NCBI RefSeq assembly: GCF_027744825.2
Contig: NC_071336.1
Coordinates: forward strand, 12,463,001 to 12,527,000
Direction: 5' to 3'
DNA from: Synchiropus splendidus
Taxonomy: Eukaryota > Chordata > Actinopteri > Syngnathiformes > Callionymidae
Length of the DNA stretch: 64,000 nucleotides
The position numbers and the translations under genes were made by a program. Position 1 is the stretch's first letter. Each line of letters opens with the position of its first letter. Shown piece by piece: positions 49,891 through 61,837 of the stretch. The notes below the pieces were generated by a model that saw only the letters and a program-made list of their open reading frames with translations, was not told the origin of the DNA and made no database searches.

Positions 49891-52429
49891 CATCACAACT
49901 GAAAGTCTGGAAAACTGAAAACTAATTTCTACTCGGAGAAGATGCATCTCACTTTTTAATCTCTTGCATGTCGTTCGCACAATGTAAAAACAATCACAAC
50001 ATTTTAGCTTCTGCCTCTTCCGCCAATGAGAGTAATTTTCAAATACTAGATTAACTGTATAAATGACTTTACATGCTCGCAGCTGAGACTTACTGGCAAC
50101 AAACCCTTCTTCACTCGTGGCTCATAACAGATTGCACATTTGAAAGGTTATAATGTTTCTGTCACCAGAGAGTAAATGCTTTGTTGAGTCACTGCTATGA
50201 ATGAGGCCATTTAATTTCCCCAGATTCTTTGGAGCTACAATGGAGAAAAACCACAAGAGTATGTCCCTGTGACCTCACAAACCTACAAGTCTGTCATGTG
50301 ACTCAAGTCTTGTCCATGTGTTTGTCTTAAGAACATAGTTATATGATGCCAAGCTGATAAACCAAAAGCAGTTATAAAAGAAGGTCATTCGTTCCAAATG
50401 GCAAGAACAGAGATACACAATTAAATTTCCTGAAGGGCCACATGATAAACCGTAACGGTTCTGAGAATAAATGGAATAAATATGCCATGAGACCTATTGA
50501 AATATTTCATTTCATATGCACTTGGTTTGAATATAAATCAACTATGGCCTAGACGCTCAAGATAAAAAGGCAATTTGTTTCAAAATATATTTTCAGTATT
50601 CCTTCAATGCATTTTGAGGAACAAGAAAAACAATAATGGCCAATGAAAAGAAGAAAATGTTATGTCTTAAAACAAAAATATGATATATTCACTGCTGAAG
50701 TGGTGGTGGTGACAAAAAGAAAAACAACAAAATAAAGAAAAATAGGACATATTAGTTACATTTTTAGTCTGATGCCAAACGTCTGGCCTAGTATGTATCT
50801 GAACTCACTTGCTTTAATAAAACAGGATGTCTTATGGAAACAATGTGGGACGCTGGCCTCCACTGAGAACAATAAACTTCGCATTAGAAAGAAGTCCGTG
50901 CTTAAGTTATTTCAGGCCACACTATAGATTCTGTTACACCATTTGGCTTTTCAGCAGTGCACATTGTCACATGCACAATTTTGTGAGAAGCTGTTGCAAA
51001 ACACTGCGGCTGAATGTTTGCTTTTCTGATCTCTCAGGCACACATAGCACTTACAAAGCCAGCAGACCAGAAATGAATATCCTCCAGTAACTGTCAAGCA
51101 CTTAATACCTGTGTTAAGAAGGAGCTAAATGCAACGAAGCGTGATAACAGTGCTACGAGGTTGGAGTGGGCCTCACTGCAACGGGAAATGGCTTCACGGT
51201 GAAGGCAGAAATGAAGTCAAGGATGGGCAGATAGTACATGGGAGTTTGGGTGACAATGCTCCAGAGACAGGTGGTGTAAACTGGCAGAAGACAAACTGAG
51301 GGACAGCAGACCAGGGAGAGGCACCTTAAATTCCATCTGAGGTTCAGGCAGGCACGACAAATGTGAATGAAACAGAAGGGTGAATATGAGAGCGTCGAAT
51401 ATTTGGAACTACTGATGTATGTTGAAAAAATATATGGATTGTTTCTGAGCTAACAGTTTATTTTTGGCCAATTACATCTTATTGCCATGTTAAAGCTTTC
51501 ATTTTATGTATTCTTTTCTTTTTTCAAATCTTTTTGTAACTCCACTGTGAAGAATTATTTGACTACAATACAACTGGATTTACTGGCTTAGTGGCTCTGC
51601 TTTTCATGAATACATCACGCACCATACCAGTGCGACCACATTTAATTATCAACATTAAATGATTCTTTTATTTGTCTATAATTCAAAGACACATGAGGTG
51701 TCACAAGCATGTCATCTCTATTATGTTTTTCAAGGTTTTCATTTCCCTATTTTCACATAGCTGGCTATAGTTTGTTTAGTTTATTCAAATAAAAGGCACA
51801 TCTTTGATACCTTTTTCAGGAAACCGTCGTGGTTTTTCATGGAATAAATGTGTGGTTGTTGGAAGATAATTATCAGAGCTTTCACCTATGTGTGCCACCA
51901 TTGATTCTCTTTTCCTCCCCGTTTCCCAGATTAGTGATAGAGGAGTGTGGGTGTGAGAGAATCATAGTCTTAGCAGTGGCCGGCAAATGAACGCAAAAGA
52001 AGTCCAGAAGGGGCCAGTTTTCAGTGAAAAATATAGTCCCAGTATAGTTTCCAGTCGTCCATTGCACAGAACTGACCCAAAGCATCATCATGGCCACATT
52101 CTAGTTTTTCACATTTCATCTCAACATTTTGAAGTGAGAATACATTTCATGTGTCAGATCAGCCAGGTGATGGTCAGCATGCACACCGAACTCATGACAT
52201 TCAGACTACCTTGAGGCAGCCTTTTCATTAGAAGCAAACAAGAAAAAAAATGAAAACAGTCCTGCTTCCAACAAGTCAAAATCATTTCAATACTCAAATG
52301 CGCAATAAAGTGGAGCTAGACTGTAATTTTGCCTTGACTATTGTCTCTCTCCCGCCTCCTGCTAGACCTTTAACTGGCTTTAACAGTCGCCATCAGCCCA
52401 GTTTCAGCTTCTCTGCACTTGCTTCCTGT

Positions 52430-52925
52430 GCTAGATGTTACTAATATCTTTGAGAGCTTGTCACAGTTTAGCTCCATGCTTACCTCAGCTCGGTTAGAAA
52501 TGTTAACCGTCCTCGAGCCACCTCACGGTCATAGATCTCATAGAGAGCCCTTTTAGTTGTTCCAAAGTCAAGGCTGAACTCAAAGGGGGACCGAATGTTT
52601 TCTGCCAGAGCGCCGTTTGGAACAGTCTGCCTGAGGACACAAGAGTGGCTGAGGCTGTGCCTTCTTTTTAAATCTCTCTACAGACTGACTTTCAAGTGAT
52701 GTTGTCTCACTGGATTCTTTGGTGGGAATTTTGGTTTCTCTGTTATGTCACTGTCTCAAAGCATTTTTCTCCGTGTTTATGCCTTGTTTATCTGTCTTTA
52801 ATGTTGTGTGTCATATCCTGTTGATTGTGTTGATTTTAATTCTGTGTCACTGCATCTTGTGCTTCATGCCTTTACTGTGCTATGTAAATTATTATTATTA
52901 TTATTATTATTACTAGTAGTAGTAG
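52430..52925 (+). repeat. LINE 3' end remnant with ATT tail
   Basis: In one frame the interior reads SKGDRMFSARAPFGTV, and after one shift SLPEDTR-type words followed by a Phe/Lys-rich segment. This resembles the C-terminal end of L2/Rex-type reverse transcriptases (KGDR-FS-RAP--WN-LP). It ends in an (ATT)n tract at 52888-52912 followed by (AGT)n, as expected for a non-LTR tail. Confidence 0.5.
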
Positions 52926-54786
52926 TCGTAATACACTTAGTAATTTCTCAAATTTAAACAACAAAAAAACCCCAAAGTGGATTCCTGATGGAAGTGTATC
53001 TCCTCCACTGAAACTGCTGCTTAGAACTGATGAAATGACAGCAGCCTGACGGAGCGATCAGGACCAATTAATTTGCCCAGTCAGGTGACCATGTTTTACT
53101 TGGCACTACTTTGTTTATCAGTTGTGTTCAAACCAGTGGCTCATAGAACAAGCAAAAAACTGGGATTTCTACATATCGTGACCATGTGAACTAATGGAAT
53201 CTTGTGCAGTGTTTTTCTCCCCCTTGATTCATTCCATATTCTTACCTGCACATTCATTTAAAATTATTTCTTTAACTCCCTTCAGAGAGTATGATTTTTA
53301 GTTAATTAGATCAGATACATTTATGGCCTTCGGCCATGAGTCTGTAAGAGGAAGTGGAGGAGAAAGTTCGGCCTTAGCAGTGTGCATGTGTTGAATTCTG
53401 TGGGAGACAGTCAATTTGTAATGATCCTTTCCGCCTCCACTGACACTCTCTGCGGATGCCTTAATGGCAGAGTTTAGTCACAGGAAGCTTCTAACGGGCC
53501 CTTTTGTCTGGAACAAGTTTGTGACTGACGTCTCTCCTGAAACAACGCAACAGTCGCTTAACTTCAAACACATTCTATTTTTACCTCTTGTGTTAGATGG
53601 TGACTCAAATGAAAGATACGGGAGGCAAGTACCATTTTTTTAAATCTTTGTGACACAAGATCATCCAGTGAGTCCTAAAATATCAAACAAGTTAGAACTA
53701 AATAGAACTTATCTTGAGCATTTTTAACCCATTTTCCCCACTATATCGGAAGTATTTTAGGAGGTTCTTACTCATGACTCATTCACAGTTGTGGAGGTGG
53801 AAATCTGTAAATACGGCCACAGCCAATCAACCTCATTGGTTCCCTGTCCACGTTTATGTCGATTACATTTTTGTCTGTCACTGTCATGGTACTTTATTTG
53901 TGAAAATGTTGATCAACTAGCCGCACTGAGGGACACTGTCCACACCATTACGTTGTGATGGAACAACATCAGAGCCATTACAGGGAGAAAAAAAAAGGAA
54001 GGTCAACAAGCACATACAAAGACCTCCTCCTCCTGAATGGAACCAGAACAGGATAGAACATTGTGTTAAGTACTGAGAATGAATCTAGTGTGCATGCAAT
54101 ATGGACAATAAAGTCTCCAGCTTCGCATGGCAGCAGTGGGAATAATTCTGGATAAACAAGGCCGTTCTTCTTTGAAAGAGTTGTCATTTCTCCTTCTAAG
54201 TAATACAGATACCAAATTGCAAAAAGCAAAATTCAAGAAAAGCTCTGATCATGAGAGGTTGAAGATTTATGTCCTTCAAAGAAACTATGTATACAGTGCT
54301 TTTTCATCTCCCTGACTGAGTTCATTTGACCGAAACAAAGAGCGAAACGTTGGGTGCAAACTGGAGAAGTAAGAGTTGAGGTCAAAAGTTGACTTGACTT
54401 TATCTCTTGGGGGGATGTTCAGCGTTCAAGTTTGCAGCACAGAATAATATGAACCAGTCTCCCCTGGAGTTATTCTAATGCGCTGCGACAGTCACCTATG
54501 TTTGAGTCGACACAACAATTTATGCACTTCAAGCGCAGAGAAGCTCTGTGAGTAAATAATTAATGAACATGCCGTCTTGTTTACCACCGTACACGTCTGT
54601 GCATTTTGTCGAAAAGGTTTCCACGCTTGAAAATATTCCTTTAGGGCCCAGGGATTACCATGACATTTAGCACAGCAAAAGGAATTGTAAATGATCTGTG
54701 TTGCTTTTAGTGACTGTTCATGAAAACCAAGCCGCATAAATGTATGTGTGTATAGGTGCAGGACTCGTGTGTGTGCATGAGTGAGA

Positions 54787-54805
54787 GTGTGTGTGTGTGT
54801 GTGTG
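54787..54805. repeat. GT microsatellite
   Basis: Short pure (GT)n tract. Confidence 0.9.
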
Positions 54806-57800
54806 CTTTACAATTTGCCAAAGCAACTTGGCGGTGGAAGTTGACAGGTGTGGATTCTGTATTAATGCATGTTTCTTCCGATTTTTGTTGTTTTTTTTTT
54901 AACTGATCACAAATGCGCCTGAGCCACATCTGACCCACACCTCACTAATCTCCTGCTTGTTGGTCAGTATGCAGCATAATGAACCATCTCTCCAGCTCCA
55001 GATGCTGAACCACAGAGCCAATTTGTGGCGATTGCAGTCCAAGCACAGTGAACGCTTCAGGTTCCTTCCACGCTTCAGTAGCTGTTGATTTGGGATATCT
55101 GTGAGTGGCAAAGAAAAAAATGCTTTCAAATCACGATCCGCAGCCGATGCCATACGGAGGGGAGCTCAACCGAACTGCAGAGCACACTGCGTGACCACAA
55201 GCAACGGTGCGAGACCACCCTTCACTCAGCACGCTGGTGTCCAGCTGGTACTAAGCGGGGGTCGTCTCCACATATCACTTCAGGTCCTCTTTCATTTAGT
55301 TCTTCCACTCTTTCGATAGGAAATTGTTATCAGGCTTTGCTAGTTAAGTTTGGTTATTTAAATCATGCTCTGGGGATACATGAATGGGGGTGTGCAGGAG
55401 TTGTTTTTATGCACAGCTGTTATGATCAGTTATTGATCGCAGGTGTGGCTGCAAACCTAAGATGCGTAGTATGACAAGGTGACTTTTGTCTTTGTCGTTG
55501 GTCACCAAAACATCATGTCAAAAGCTGTTGGGATTTAAATGAGCCATTTCCGGTGAAAAAACAACAACAACCAAATAATAATAATAATAATATTTTAAAA
55601 GATACATTTTAAAAGTAGATTATAAATATATTTGAGGTGCATTTTGGGTCATCTTGTACCCAAGTGACAAAACTTTTGTCAGGGACTGTATGGAACGTGT
55701 GGTGAGTCAGTCAAGGACATGACACCTCATGTTTCCTCCTGCACTTTCAAACAATTCAACAGTTCAATTTTCAGAAGTAATGCAATATTAAGATAAAGAA
55801 CACTGACATGCCGCCCACATGATTTGCCCTCGTCGACTCTAATACTTGCATTGCATAAGCAAAGAGATTCTATTTCAGTTTTCAAAGGTTTTGGAAACTG
55901 AAGATCACAAAGGTTTTCAAAAACACGAGAGGGTGATAAAACTCAGGATAAAAAAACTATCCATCTTACGTCTACATGAAATATAATAAGAACCTTTGGA
56001 CCTTTACCAGTCACACGTATCATGAATAGAATTCAGTGAGCAGGGGGATGAAATGACATGTTTTTGTTCATGTTAACAAAGACGTAGATGTAGGCCTTAA
56101 CAACAGCAGGTGGTGACATGAAATATACATTTTTATTTCATGTCACAACCTTTTCCAACAGCATCTTGGCGGTTTCTCGTCAGATGAAAACAACAGAGTG
56201 GCTTCTTCACCCCTGAGGATATGAACGAAAGAGTGCATGACGGAGAACAGAGGTCTTGAGTTCAGCATCCTGTCTCCTCACATTATTCCAGTGTCGTGTA
56301 TTCCCAGGTCAAAGAGATGAAAGTGTTCAAGATGAAGATACTTCCTGGGACAGTGTCTTCCAGCTGAGAATACTGTTTCCATTTGAACACAGCATCCACT
56401 ATTATTCTAGGATGAGATGCTTCACTGCAAAAGGACAAACGTAAGACAAATTTTGTTGTACTCTCTGCTTACAGTAGTATACAGTGGGAGATCCCACTTT
56501 AATTTCCACCACAACTTCGAAAGGAGTTTTCATCTAATGATTAATAAACATTTTCATCAGTATACATTTATGTTACACAAACTGAATAATACACAGACAA
56601 TGCGATTCACATAACCTCCTTGCTGCAGGTAATACTACTGTTCGAAGTAGTGGAATCATCCTTCACAATGTGACCGACTTTGAATTAAATCATTCATTTA
56701 ATTTCTCATGTCATACTGAAGCCCTCTCGTTTCTCACACTGCACTGCGAGTGAACACAGATAAAACACTATACCTGTCTTGTATGCAGCTGTAAAGCCAG
56801 AGCTGCAGCGGGAGCAATTCCATGTTCCAGTCCAGTACACTGAAGATAATGGAAGTAGAAATGAGAAGGTAGAGAGTTGAAAGTTTCTCCATCCTTCAGC
56901 TTGTTTTTTCTATTATTCTTTTTCGAACAGGAAATATTATTCACCATATCTTGTGCTTTTTGTTTTTGTTCTTCAGTAATAAAATCTCACATACTAATAG
57001 AGTAGCTCTGCATGAAAATTCATTCATATTTTGTATTAACTTTTTAAGTTATCTTTAGGGTCACTGGCATCAAGTCAACCAAGACATAGAAAGAAGAAAT
57101 ACCGTGATTTTATTTTGTCTTAACAAAAAAAAAAAAAGGTTTCCACACAGCACCGCAACTAACATCATGATGCAGATGATGTGCTGAGCCTGGTCGCTGT
57201 AACTGGGTCAACACCAGTGCCATCTTGTGATGTAACCGGCGGTACCAACTCTGTAAACAATGACAGCTTACTGCACAAAAGTAGTCAGGAAGATGTAAGC
57301 AATAGCAGTGAAGATTTGCCTCCAGTTTTCATGTAAACAAAGAACTTACTTTTATTCAAACATCGCTCTGGAAGTGATGACTTGCACTTGTCGGAGGATG
57401 AAGGGTCTCTTGCTGTCGGACATGGGTGGGCTCCATTGCAGTGACTGGTTGTATAAAAATGATGAACTGCGTCAACTGATAAGTTCCTGTTTGTTTACGT
57501 TGAAAAACCATGGTTATTGCAGTCGTTTCAGAACCTGTTTGTGGCAAACATTTCAACATTGGCTCTGACTCTTAACTTATAGTTTATAAAATGGCAACCT
57601 TGCTTTACAAAAGCCTGTGAAACCTCACATCATTTTTCAAGCAAGAGGACCCTGTTTGAAGCCTTATGAGTCCATCACCAGCGACCATGACTCTGTACTG
57701 ATTTCAGTTGATCAGAATATCAACTCCTTGAGCATCCAGAGCAATTTAATGTTGGATATGTTGGATAGGAATGATGCTCCTTGATTGAGCGCGAGTGGTT

Positions 57801-59320
57801 TCCTGCAAAACCTGCCGAACAAGGTCATGTCTGTGAAAATGAAATGGTTAGAGCACTGGAAGAGTTTGATGCCACCTGTCTGATTCTGTTGCCTTGAAAA
57901 ACCTAATCCACTCAGCCCGTGTTGGCGTGTGTAGGAAAGTATTCCACACTCTCACGGACAAAAACACACATCCTCATCTCACAGGAACATGCAGCGATAC
58001 ACAGTTAAGGAGCGACTCTGTGAAGTGTGTCAGTGCGTCTTTGATCCCATGATCCTTTGTGGGTTCCACAGCTGTCGTGTTTACATAGTGATATTTTAAA
58101 GTGAACCGCTCATGCGCGTTGTGTGGCCTTATTTATCTATACTGGATGTATGGATGAACATTATTCAGTCATATTCCTGCGTATGCTAAGGTGACGTTTC
58201 ATTTCTCTCACACTAGCTTCAAGCATTGGAAGGCATAATAGGACACCTTTAACTTTTGATGGTTCAATTAGAGGGACCAAGACGATCAACAGACCAATAA
58301 AAGAACACGTTGGTGTTTACCAAGATTAAAAAAAAAGCTGTATTTGCTTCGTAATAGCTCAGATAATTTGATTCTTCTCACACACTGTGATCACAGCACC
58401 GTTGCAATGAAGTGCTGGCCCCATCCAGGCCCTGTATAAATGTATAAACACTTGCTGCTCTGCAGGAGAGCAGCCCAGCGCAGTTTTCAGGCCTGCTAGT
58501 CAAGAATGTTGACATTTAAAAAATGAAAATCACTGAGGGAGGCAGAGAGGTTCGCTCCTCTGGTAATTTAATCTTTGTCCGTTAATTGGATAGTGATACA
58601 TGTTTTTCTCTTCAGGCTGCAAAATATTGCAGGTGACCCCTGTTAAGCATCAAAGACACCTGTTTCTCTTCAATGGTGAAGCTTTCTCTTTGTAGTGAAA
58701 ATGAATATGGATAATATTGCATTCAGTCAATGGCCTTGTGGCATGTCCGAAGGTTTTGATAATAAAAACCATTGCTTTTTTTAATCAACCACATTCATTT
58801 TGCCTGTCTTTTGAGAGTCAATATGTGTGTAAAAGAATGCAATGTGTTATTCTGAAACCTGAAACTCATACACACCCTATCAAGCTTTTGAAACTGTTGA
58901 AGTGATTGTTGTTTGTCTTTTTTTCTGACTCTTCATTTTTCATTTGCCTCCTTTCTGCAGTCCAGGCCAAGGACAAGATGTCTTTGTGAAAGCCTTTTAA
59001 CTCACTCCTACCTGGATGTATTTGGGGAAGAAAAAAAGATTACTTGGGGACATCAGCTGTTTGTTCTTTTGTGGACAATACCTATAATTTGTTTTTTGGG
59101 ACAAGAGCCAAAACAACTACTCTATTCCCAGATAGATATCGAGTCCCTTGGAGCCATTACTTCACTACAAGTTCACCAAATAATTCATCCTCTACACTTA
59201 AGGGCAAGGACTTGTCTCTGACTCTAAGTACCACTTTTGTCATCGACTGTCCAAAATGGGGAGGCCACAGCTTCAATGGGTGGCAGAGAGTGCAGTGAAA
59301 ATGTACTTTTTATTTTAGTA

Positions 59321-59564
59321 CAGTGGCACCTCGGGTTTCGAACGTCACGGATTTTGAACAAATCGGAGTTCGAACAAAGATTTTGTGATTTTTTTGCTTT
59401 GTATTTCGAACGAAAATCCAGAACTCGAACTTCACTCCTACAAAAGCCTGTTTTAAGGCTAGGAACGCATTATTTCTTTTTCCATTAATTGTAATGGGAA
59501 AAATCGACTCAGATTTCGAGCAAATTGCTTCTTGGCCGTCTGGAACGGATTGTGGTCGAGACTG
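59321..59564. repeat. Tc1/mariner-like MITE
   Basis: The element starts CAGTGGCACCTCGGGTTTCG and ends GGTCGAGACTG, so both ends carry CAGT plus TCGA-like words in inverted orientation. It is flanked by TA on each side (59319-59320, 59565-59566), as expected for Tc1/mariner insertion. The interior has repeated TTTCGAAC/GTTCGAAC words and no coding capacity. Confidence 0.65.
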
Positions 59565-60422
59565 TATTAGTATTTGGCAAAAACACATAAGGTGAAAGTC
59601 AATGGATTTAAGAAATGTGTAAAAAACATGATGTAATTTCTGCATGTGGAGTAGTCTTTCTCTCAGTGTTGAAGCTCAGACTGAAACATAAGAGAAAGGA
59701 CGTCTGCTCGGAGGAAAAATGTAACATTCACTCAATCATGTTACGCAAAGTCGTCACTCCTCAGAGTCAGATTCTTCTTTGTCTAAGCATTTTCCATGTG
59801 AGGTTGCCTCTGCAGGTCACCCTCCTCCGCCTTAACTATATAGTGCATCCTCATGGGCCACACCTGTTCTCTTTATTCATCACGTGCACGGACATCATTC
59901 GTTCTCTTCTTCCTTTAACTTGGTACATGGTTCACACCAGGACTCTGACACCAGGCCGTGACAGAAAAAAATACTTTTAAAATAATCACATTTCCTCACT
60001 AGACATGTAACAATACAGCATATTTAAACATTTACCATCAAGTGCAGCATCAGCAGAATATAGGGCTATGAATTGACGACCATGAACATGGTCAAGTGAA
60101 GAGAGTGGAATATAGAGGAAAGTAGAGTGAAAGGGAGGCACTAGGCCATGATGTACTGTATGTTTCAGAGCAGATGAGGGCCATCCTCAAACTGAGGCTT
60201 AACCTTGTGGTGTTCGGCAGAAGGTCCCTGCAAATGCCCAAGGACCCCACAGGGGGGTATTTTCCCCAAAATTGGGATAAATGGAAAGCTAACAGGAAGT
60301 CACATGTAGAGCACCAAGATCAACACGTCCAGTTTCACGAATCGTCTGTGAAAAGCTGCTGATGGTGGCAAGATAAAGTTCGTAGAGGAGAAGCGAGTTC
60401 GATCAGGCTCAGAGACGACGAC

Positions 60423-61715
60423 ATGGCTGTGTTTGCAGAGACCCTGCTGCTGGCGGCTCTCACCTCCAACATCGGTGCTGAAATCATCCAGATAGCAGGA
60501 GAAAGTCACAACTTCTTCCTCAACAAATCAGCCGACTTCTGCTCGATCACAAGATGGACTGGTGAGGAGGAGAAGACGCTTCTATGGAACTCTTCGGTGC
60601 TGCATCACTCCAGTGCGGGGAGAGAAGCTTCGTATCAGATATCCAGCCTGAATGTTTCCGACTCGGGACTGTACCAGGAGCAGTGCTGGACCCGGGGCAA
60701 CGTGACACACTGGAGGAACTTCACCCTCCTCATCTGTGACACCCAGAACATGAGGTCTCAGAGTCTCGACCCCCATGTTGGAGAAGAATTGGATCTAGCT
60801 TGTGACAGAGCGGGACCAAACCAGAGTGTCCAGTGGGCCTTTGAGGACCGTAAGTCAGAAAATTGGGAAATATCTTTAATAGATGGTGAAACATCGTCAT
60901 TGTTCAGGCTGCAGCCGGTGCGGAACAAATCCCATCTTCTGGTAAAAGCTGACAGACCCTCTAATAACGTCTTCTATTCCTGTCTGGAGAAGGACTTGCA
61001 ACGGTGTGACATACTGAACTATTACTTGGTTGCCGTTCCATCTGAGTCTATTCACAGCACGGTGGGGGAGAGTCTGGAGCTGAACTGTTCTGACGTCAGG
61101 AGAAACCAACCACACTTGTGGAGGACGTTTAATTCACTGATGGATGGTGAAGTCAGTCACAACTACTCACTCAGGTTTCCGTCGCTGGAGCTGAACCACA
61201 CAGGCACCTACGTCTGTGAACACAGCGACATGTATCAAGAGTATTACGACCTGTATGTGTGTCCTGAGTCTGACCCGCCTGCTGTGGTGTTCTTCACTGG
61301 GGGAGAAAACGTGACTCTGCCATGTGGTGACTGGAAACTGATGGGTGGAACTGCGTGGTTCTTCAGGTCGAACAGAACGAAAGGACTAATCTCACACTTA
61401 CGTTCCTATGATGATCAAGACAAAATGTATGTCTCTAATGAGGACCTCGTGATTCTGAACGCCTCTATCGAGGACAGCGGAGAGTTCTGGTGTATGATTA
61501 TGAAAATCTCTCACTGTATGTACAGGTCCAAGACTCTTCTGATGCTCAGAGAACCGGAGGTTGATCACCATGTAGTGAGGTCCGTGCTGGTCAGTGTTGT
61601 GATCGCGTTGCTGTGTGTTGTCCTGGCTGTGGTCATGAGGGCCTGGAGAAGGAAGCATATCCCAGTCCCTGTGGAGGAACTGGAGATGTCCGATCTGTCA
61701 CTGTCGACTACTTAG
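60423..61715 (+). CDS. Intronless type I membrane receptor with four Ig-like domains
   Basis: A 430-residue protein in one uninterrupted exon, preceded by a probable splice acceptor in the 5' UTR (near 60168) and followed by AATAAA at 61832-61837. A signal peptide of about 19 residues precedes four Ig-like domains. Each has a cysteine pair and a D/N-x-G-x-Y/F-x-C type second cysteine in most domains (VSDSGLYQEQC, LNHTGTYVC, IEDSGEFWC). Many N-glycosylation sequons are present. One membrane helix spans about 388-405, followed by a basic stop and a 25-residue tail (RAWRRKHIPVPVEELEMS) with no tyrosine, so there is no ITIM or ITAM. The last domain has an extra cysteine pair (WCMIMKISHC). It looks like a fish leukocyte or cell-surface receptor; four Ig domains without introns is unusual in vertebrates. 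I do not recognise a named orthologue. Confidence 0.85.
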   Translation: MAVFAETLLLAALTSNIGAEIIQIAGESHNFFLNKSADFCSITRWTGEEEKTLLWNSSVLHHSSAGREASYQISSLNVSDSGLYQEQCWTRGNVTHWRNFTLLICDTQNMRSQSLDPHVGEELDLACDRAGPNQSVQWAFEDRKSENWEISLIDGETSSLFRLQPVRNKSHLLVKADRPSNNVFYSCLEKDLQRCDILNYYLVAVPSESIHSTVGESLELNCSDVRRNQPHLWRTFNSLMDGEVSHNYSLRFPSLELNHTGTYVCEHSDMYQEYYDLYVCPESDPPAVVFFTGGENVTLPCGDWKLMGGTAWFFRSNRTKGLISHLRSYDDQDKMYVSNEDLVILNASIEDSGEFWCMIMKISHCMYRSKTLLMLREPEVDHHVVRSVLVSVVIALLCVVLAVVMRAWRRKHIPVPVEELEMSDLSLSTT

Positions 61716-61831
61716 AAACTGCCATGGGTTTCAGCTGCAAACACGATCCTGGTGGATAACAGGTGTTTAGAGATGAATTTAATTTCCTCCTCACAGTTTG
61801 ATGTCCGTGGTGATTTGTTCTTCATTTTTTG

Positions 61832-61837
61832 AATAAA
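61832..61837 (+). promoter_or_regulatory. Polyadenylation signal of the Ig receptor
   Basis: AATAAA 117 bases after the stop codon, followed by a GT-rich stretch. Confidence 0.65.

Larger units (their letters stand above)
48984..60422. other. Long intergenic stretch with repeat remnants
   Basis: About 11 kb with no gene I can defend. Contents listed separately are a 17-bp hairpin, an orphan coding-like segment, a LINE tail, microsatellites and a Tc1/mariner-like MITE. A degenerate fragment of the local MITE family is at about 57605-57690. A splice-acceptor-like TTTCAG near 60168 may belong to a 5' UTR intron of the Ig receptor at 60423. Confidence 0.45.
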
